Shown in pieces: positions 62,822 to 64,000 of a stretch of 64,000 nt of DNA (position 1 is the first letter of the stretch; each line of letters begins with the position of its first letter). The stretch is from the NCBI RefSeq assembly GCF_030125375.1, contig NZ_JASJUU010000003.1:1006247-1070246 (forward strand). The letters are read 5' to 3'. Below the pieces are notes generated by a model that was not told where the DNA came from, did no database searches, and was given only the letters and a program-made list of their open reading frames with translations. Position numbers and translations under genes: made by a program. The DNA is from Pseudoalteromonas umbrosa (GTDB lineage Bacteria; Pseudomonadota; Gammaproteobacteria; Enterobacterales; Alteromonadaceae).

Positions 62822-64000
62822 ATGTTTGCGCAGCTAAAAATATCAAGTCGTTTAGGGTTTGGGTTTAGTGTGTTGTTGCTTTTGTTTAGCTGTGCAGTTT
62901 TAGTGTCTGTTCAGGCTCTGAATACTGCAGCTGACGGGTTTAGAGAGTATCGCTCCTTAGCAAGAAACACCAATAATGCGGGAAGAGTGCAAGCCAACTT
63001 ACTGACATTACGAATTGCCGCACTGCATTATATCAATACCGGCAGTCATATTGCGCTCCAAGAAGAGCGCTCCAGAATGTCTACACTCAATGAATTGCTA
63101 GTGAGTGCACACAAAGATGCCATCAGTAAAGAGCAAATCCAAACCTTTATTGATGTTGAAAATTTGGCGAACCAATACGCCAATACCTTTCAGAAAGTGG
63201 AAGATAAAATTGCACAACGCAATGAGATTGTTCATGAAAGCCTTAATAAAATGGGGCCTTTGATGGAACAGGACTTATCAAAAATTTTAATCAGTGCTCG
63301 CGAAGACAGTGATATGGAAGCGGCGTTTTATGCATCTTTAGCATTGAGAAATCTACTTTTAGTGAGGCTTCATGTCATCAAGTTTTTAGATACTAATGAC
63401 AGTGAAGATGTTGATGAAGTCAACAAGGAGTACAAGGCATTTATTGTTAACTTGGAAAAGTTAGATGAGCAGCTCCAAAATGAAACACGACGTCGACACT
63501 TTGCAAATGTTAGGCGTCTTGCCCCTAGATATATGAATCAATTTAGTGAGTTAGTCGACGTGATATTTACACGTAACCAGCTCAAACGTGAAAAATTAGA
63601 TGTGATTGGCCAGCAAGCTGCATACAAGATTGAATCGCTAAAGTTGAGTATTAAGGATCAACAAGATGCGATGGGACCTGTGCTGCAAAAAGACAATAGA
63701 GTGTCACAGCAGTTTGTGATCTCGGTCAGTGTTTTCAGTTTGCTTATTGCTATTTTATTGGCATTCATTATCTCTCGTTCTATCACAAAGCCCATAAATG
63801 AGGCGGTAGAAATTGCCAATAGATTGGCCAAGGGCAATTTATTTTTTAAAAGAAAAGTCACGGGGCAAAGTGAAATTGCCAATCTTATGCGCGCTTTAAA
63901 GGGCATGGCACAGCAATTTACTCTTGTTATTTATGAGGTTAAGCAAAGTGCAAGTGCATTAGAGCGATTTTCATCTTTAGTTATTAACACGGCAAAAGAG
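62822..64000 (+). CDS. Methyl-accepting chemotaxis protein with HBM-type sensor (partial, runs off the window)
   Basis: The ATG at 62822 has ggaagg 6 bases upstream and the frame is open to the end of the window (393 codons). The protein starts MFAQLKISSRLGFGFSVLLL, with a transmembrane helix. A helical periplasmic domain of about 250 residues fits an HBM (helical bimodular) sensor: it has YRSLARNTNNAGRVQANLLT and a second bundle after residue 150. A second helix follows (FVISVSVFSLLIAILLAFII), then a HAMP domain (RSITKPINEAVEIANRLAKG). The signalling tip lies outside the window. HBM receptors often sense organic acids; the ligand is unknown here. Confidence 0.88.
   Translation, partial: MFAQLKISSRLGFGFSVLLLLFSCAVLVSVQALNTAADGFREYRSLARNTNNAGRVQANLLTLRIAALHYINTGSHIALQEERSRMSTLNELLVSAHKDAISKEQIQTFIDVENLANQYANTFQKVEDKIAQRNEIVHESLNKMGPLMEQDLSKILISAREDSDMEAAFYASLALRNLLLVRLHVIKFLDTNDSEDVDEVNKEYKAFIVNLEKLDEQLQNETRRRHFANVRRLAPRYMNQFSELVDVIFTRNQLKREKLDVIGQQAAYKIESLKLSIKDQQDAMGPVLQKDNRVSQQFVISVSVFSLLIAILLAFIISRSITKPINEAVEIANRLAKGNLFFKRKVTGQSEIANLMRALKGMAQQFTLVIYEVKQSASALERFSSLVINTAKE

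Overview
The window reads like a chromosomal segment of a marine gammaproteobacterium of the order Alteromonadales, most probably Pseudoalteromonas. This is an inference from gene content: several TonB-dependent receptors, large secreted hydrolases, many Alteromonadales-type lipoproteins, AT-rich spacers, small double-glycine peptides and a chemoreceptor. No rRNA, tRNA, CRISPR array, replication origin or integrase gene was found.

Layout. 1-2.2 kb: a minus-strand MNIO/bufferin-type operon (Cys-rich lipoprotein substrate, MNIO iron enzyme, BufC-like partner) running off the left edge. 2.4-9 kb: housekeeping and hypothetical genes (acetyltransferase, SPFH protein, large periplasmic protein, secreted DM9-repeat protein, NTF2-like protein). 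9-10.8 kb: AraC regulator with azlCD amino-acid exporter genes, followed by a 120-bp tandem array of REP-like hairpins. 11.3-19.4 kb: one 2677-residue secreted protein that joins an endonuclease I domain to an ExeM/NucH-type nuclease. 20-29.3 kb: unknown coiled-coil protein, FAD amine-oxidase lipoprotein, M6 metalloprotease, TonB receptor plus periplasmic binding protein.

29.4-37 kb is a mobile-DNA-rich accessory region. It holds a minus-strand operon that looks like a small peptide natural-product cluster (GRDP-like protein, 42-residue Cys-containing peptide, SAM methyltransferase, cytochrome P450), a REP-type (Y1/HUH) transposase with conserved GGACAGGCAC/GTGCCTGTCC ends, a truncated second copy, solo copies of the end motif that have truncated neighbouring genes, a YidD-like paralogue, and an integron attC site (plus one remnant) between small cassette-like genes without an integrase.

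37-48 kb: M3 dipeptidase and a His-rich ZnuD-like TonB receptor with two Zur-box-like palindromes between them, then a TetR-adaptor-RND efflux operon with a probable operator. 48-52.3 kb: two orphan double-glycine leader peptides that flank a decayed polymorphic-toxin C-terminus with immunity-like genes, and a siderophore-interacting protein. 52.8-64 kb: secreted unknown protein, trypsin-like protease, HAD phosphatase, AraC regulator, di-heme RoxA/peroxidase-like protein, MscS channel, outer-membrane barrel, hotdog protein and a chemoreceptor that runs off the right edge.
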